Of a DNA stretch of 64,000 nt, positions 61,916 through 64,000 are shown in pieces. This stretch comes from Mycoavidus cysteinexigens (lineage in GTDB: Bacteria; Pseudomonadota; Gammaproteobacteria; Burkholderiales; Burkholderiaceae): positions 496,001-560,000 of the forward strand of contig NZ_AP018150.1 of the NCBI RefSeq assembly GCF_003966915.1, given 5' to 3'. The notes below the pieces were generated by a model. The model was not told the origin of the DNA. It made no database searches and worked only from the letters and a program-made list of their open reading frames with translations. Every line of letters starts with the position of its first letter. The stretch's first letter is position 1. A program made the position numbers and the translations under genes.

Positions 61916-62034
61916 GTTTTTCCTCATTTAGGATAACTTAAACATCCTGAAAGGGCTGGCTATTAGGGGGCTGTGCCCAAAGCCCAAAAATTTAGGTTTT
62001 GGACCGGCTACTCGCCAACGTGGAGATGCTTACA
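61916..62034 (+). repeat. Dispersed repeat, copy 2
   Basis: Matches 59915-60030 in order (aggataact, cctgaaagggctggctatta, gctactcgccaacgtgg). It begins within a few bases of the end of the parC relic, so this is the junction of the tandem duplication. The remaining 62035-62249 is AT-rich leader with the lipoprotein promoter. Confidence 0.8.
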
Positions 62035-62145
62035 GATCTGGTCTGGTCAGTAAAATCATACCTTACGGGCTATATTTAGAGTTTTGTGTAAGGATACGGC
62101 TTTAGTGATAGATGTCTATTATTCTCTACAGAACTCAATATGGTC

Positions 62146-62174
62146 TTGATTAAAATATTTTCCTGATTTATCTT
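62146..62174 (+). promoter_or_regulatory. Lipoprotein promoter, copy 2
   Basis: TTGATT, 17-bp spacer, TATCTT, 76 bp before the ATG at 62250, the same boxes and spacing as at 60759-60787. Conservation of both boxes supports function. Confidence 0.65.
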
Positions 62175-62249
62175 GATTTAAGCTTTTTTAAAAAGCTGGA
62201 TATTTTTTATTAGTAAAAAAATATTTTAAAAATTTCAATTGGAGTAAAA

Positions 62250-63050
62250 ATGTTAAGGAAATTGGCTTGGGTAAGTGTTTTGACAGTAAGCGTTTCACTT
62301 GTGGGTTGTGGGGGCGGCAGTAACGATACTGAAGCAACCAGAGAGTCGGCGGCAGATGTGAGTCATGCTCCGGCAGAGGGCACAACATCGATAGCAAAAT
62401 CTCAAAATGGCCGAATAGTTTTACGGATTGATGGTAAGGGAGCAGAAACTAACTCTAAGGTTAAGATTTTGGAGATTTCTCAAATCAGCAAACTTGATTC
62501 TAAGTGGGGGGAAAAATTAGCAAGTTTTTTCCTTTCGAACAAGACGCCAGTTCTATTTAAAATTGAGGCAGACGCTGAATACTATGCTACGCTCCCTAAT
62601 CCAGGCTTAAATATCAATTTAGATTTGAAAGAAGAAGTATCAAAAGAAAATTTGCAGATTAAACGGGTAAATGTAGATGCTGATGGGGATTTTTCTTTCG
62701 AACAGATTGAGGGGTGGGACGTCTCTGAATTTATGAAATGCGGGAAAGGAAGGGACACGTATGTTAGCGTAGTAGCAGCAGCCCCAGCATTGAAGCCAGG
62801 CTACTATATTGTTGAGGTAAGTTCTGATATTTTTGCTCCCAGGGGTCGTTGGTTTGATCCCACTCCTGCTTCAACGGTAGCTGATGATATTTCAGCTACT
62901 ACGGGTTTCGATTCTACCCAGAAAACTGAAATAAATCTTTCGGAAAATGGCGTAGCATCTTCTCCGGAAGTGAAAGCGGAAGAGGAAGAGGAAGACCAAC
63001 CTTTGAAATGCAATCGGAAGAAGCATTATTCCTCTTCTGAAAAAGAATAA
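62250..63050 (+). CDS. Lineage-specific lipoprotein, copy 2
   Basis: 266 residues, ATG 62250 with TTGGAG upstream. Signal peptide MLRKLAWVSVLTVSVSLVGC with lipobox LVGC then GGG. The middle is beta-rich and ends with GYYIVEVSSDIF. The C-terminal 60 residues are charged with a KAEEEEEDQ run and a basic end, absent from copy 1. Paralogue of the protein at 60864; about 30% identity by eye in the core. Unknown function. Confidence 0.78.
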   Translation: MLRKLAWVSVLTVSVSLVGCGGGSNDTEATRESAADVSHAPAEGTTSIAKSQNGRIVLRIDGKGAETNSKVKILEISQISKLDSKWGEKLASFFLSNKTPVLFKIEADAEYYATLPNPGLNINLDLKEEVSKENLQIKRVNVDADGDFSFEQIEGWDVSEFMKCGKGRDTYVSVVAAAPALKPGYYIVEVSSDIFAPRGRWFDPTPASTVADDISATTGFDSTQKTEINLSENGVASSPEVKAEEEEEDQPLKCNRKKHYSSSEKE

Positions 63051-63108
63051 TTTTAGGTAGGCTGTCCGGTGGGGTCGTTTGAAAAATTCAGACGAGCCTT
63101 GATTATTT

Positions 63109-63141
63109 GGGCTAAGCTAGAAGCTTATCCTAGCTTAGCCC
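63109..63141. repeat. Inverted repeat before parC
   Basis: GGGCTAAGCTAG (63109-63120) and CTAGCTTAGCCC (63130-63141) pair perfectly with a 9-nt loop, ending 14 bp before parC. It could end the lipoprotein transcript or lie in the parC leader. A weaker version is at 61505-61537 in front of the relic. Confidence 0.7.
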
Positions 63142-63155
63142 AATATAAACTTTGA

Positions 63156-64000
63156 ATGGAACAGCAAACTATCAACTTCACTGCCCCCAACGGAGCAGAC
63201 ACTGAATTTCTAACCCTTGGTGACTACGCAGAACGCGCCTATCTCGACTATGCAGTCAGCGTAGTCAAAGGCCGTGCGCTGCCCGAAGTAGGCGATGGGC
63301 AAAAACCCGTACAGCGCCGCATTTTGTTCGCCATGAACGAGATGGGGCTTGCTGCTGATGCTAAACCCGTAAAATCGGCGCGCGTGGTGGGCGATGTGCT
63401 GGGTAAATACCACCCGCATGGCGACCAATCTGCTTATGATGCTTTAGTCCGGCTCGCACAAGATTTTTCATTGCGCTATCCATTAATTGATGGCCAAGGT
63501 AATTTTGGTTCGCGTGATGGAGATGGTGCTGCCGCCATGCGCTATACCGAAGCACGCTTGACGCCGATTGCCCAGCTTTTGCTGGCTGAGCTAGATGAAG
63601 GCACGGTCGACTTCATGCCGAATTATGATGGGTCGAACGAAGAGCCAAGGGGCTTGCCGGCGCGTTTGCCTTTTGTCTTGCTGAATGGCGCGGCGGGAAT
63701 TGCGGTGGGCTTGGCAACCGAGATTCCATCTCACAATCTACGTGAAGTGGCGCAAGCGGCAATTGCGTTGATTCGTAATCCAAAGCTGTCCCATGCCGAA
63801 CTCATGGCAATCCTTCCCGGGCCAGATTTTCCGGGGGGCGGCCAGATTATTTCAAGCGCTGATGAAATAGCAGCGGCTTATCAGACCGGGCGCGGCAGTT
63901 TGAAAGTACGCGCGCGCTGGAAAATCGAGGAGCTTGCGCGTGGGCAATGGCAGTTAGTGATTACCGAGTTGCCACCGAATGCGTCGGGGCAGAAGGTGCT
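63156..64000 (+). CDS. parC: DNA topoisomerase IV subunit A (partial, runs off the right edge)
   Basis: 281 codons visible from ATG 63156. Winged-helix breakage-reunion domain with [40 protein letters not shown] and catalytic Tyr130 in [14 protein letters not shown]. The intact copy partnered with parE; the relic at 61552-61913 is its duplicate. The C-terminal beta-pinwheel lies outside the window. Confidence 0.95.
   Translation, partial: MEQQTINFTAPNGADTEFLTLGDYAERAYLDYAVSVVKGRALPEVGDGQKPVQRRILFAMNEMGLAADAKPVKSARVVGDVLGKYHPHGDQSAYDALVRLAQDFSLRYPLIDGQGNFGSRDGDGAAAMRYTEARLTPIAQLLLAELDEGTVDFMPNYDGSNEEPRGLPARLPFVLLNGAAGIAVGLATEIPSHNLREVAQAAIALIRNPKLSHAELMAILPGPDFPGGGQIISSADEIAAAYQTGRGSLKVRARWKIEELARGQWQLVITELPPNASGQKV

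Noticed and set aside
62250-63050. Josephin relationship for the parE-parC lipoproteins
   Set aside because: They share the CGGG lipobox style but have no Cys-His signature and a different beta-rich body.

Overview
The window looks like the chromosome of a reduced, probably host-associated Burkholderiaceae bacterium. A Mycoavidus- or Glomeribacter-type endofungal symbiont is my best guess. The reasons are Burkholderia-type housekeeping genes (arn lipid A operon with split ArnA, prfA-prmC, parE/parC, fdxA, rmuC, pyrF), phage genes of Burkholderia-phage type, and several AT-richer lineage-specific lipoprotein genes wedged between core genes. The genus is inferred, not proved.

Positions 1-24,850 are most of a prophage whose left end lies outside the window. 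Leftward (minus strand) runs the late module: DUF3383 tail protein, neck and head-completion proteins, major capsid, decoration protein, DUF2213 protease, Mu-F-like protein, DUF1073 portal, and large and small terminase. Upstream of these sit small regulators and a DUF1376 replication gene. A lambda-like switch lies at 13.66-14.75 kb: a Cro/YdaS-like gene and a CI-like gene diverge, and two clusters of three similar operators (consensus about TTAAGCATACTTAA) flank the CI-like gene and its partner. Rightward (plus strand) runs the early module: a hexapeptide left-handed beta-helix protein, YqaJ exonuclease, RecT annealase, a zinc-hook RecF/SbcC-like ATPase and a DUF669-like protein with an SSB-type acidic tip. 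It continues with an unexpected 2-hydroxycarboxylate transporter, small paralogous proteins, DUF4224 and a tyrosine integrase ending beside tRNA-Asn(GTT), the likely attachment site.

From 24.9 to 39.4 kb the chromosome carries fdxA, an Na+/H+ antiporter, rmuC, a CDF metal exporter, prmC-prfA, a PIN-PhoH protein, bcp and the arn genes (arnD, arnA dehydrogenase, separate formyltransferase, arnC, arnB, arnE), which modify lipid A with L-Ara4N. arnT belongs to the same pathway but lies 6.5 kb away at 45.9-47.5 kb.

The gap between arnT and arnE (39.49-45.19 kb) holds the most interesting content: three related lipoproteins whose N-terminal domains carry the Gln-Cys-His-Asn/Asp signature of Josephin (ataxin-3-type) deubiquitinases. 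The two large ones have a second, catalytically dead copy. A decayed arnT fragment between them shows that the cassette was duplicated together with the end of arnT. A second locus shows the same architecture: between parE and parC (59.8-63.1 kb) two paralogous lipoprotein genes sit with a decayed copy of the parC 5' end. In both relic fragments a quasi-palindrome has become a perfect palindrome, which suggests template-switch mutation.

The rest (47.6-59.7 kb) is ordinary: Mth938-like protein, alaA, pyrF, a second 2-hydroxycarboxylate transporter with a divergent LysR gene, another LysR with an MFS transporter, uup and parE.
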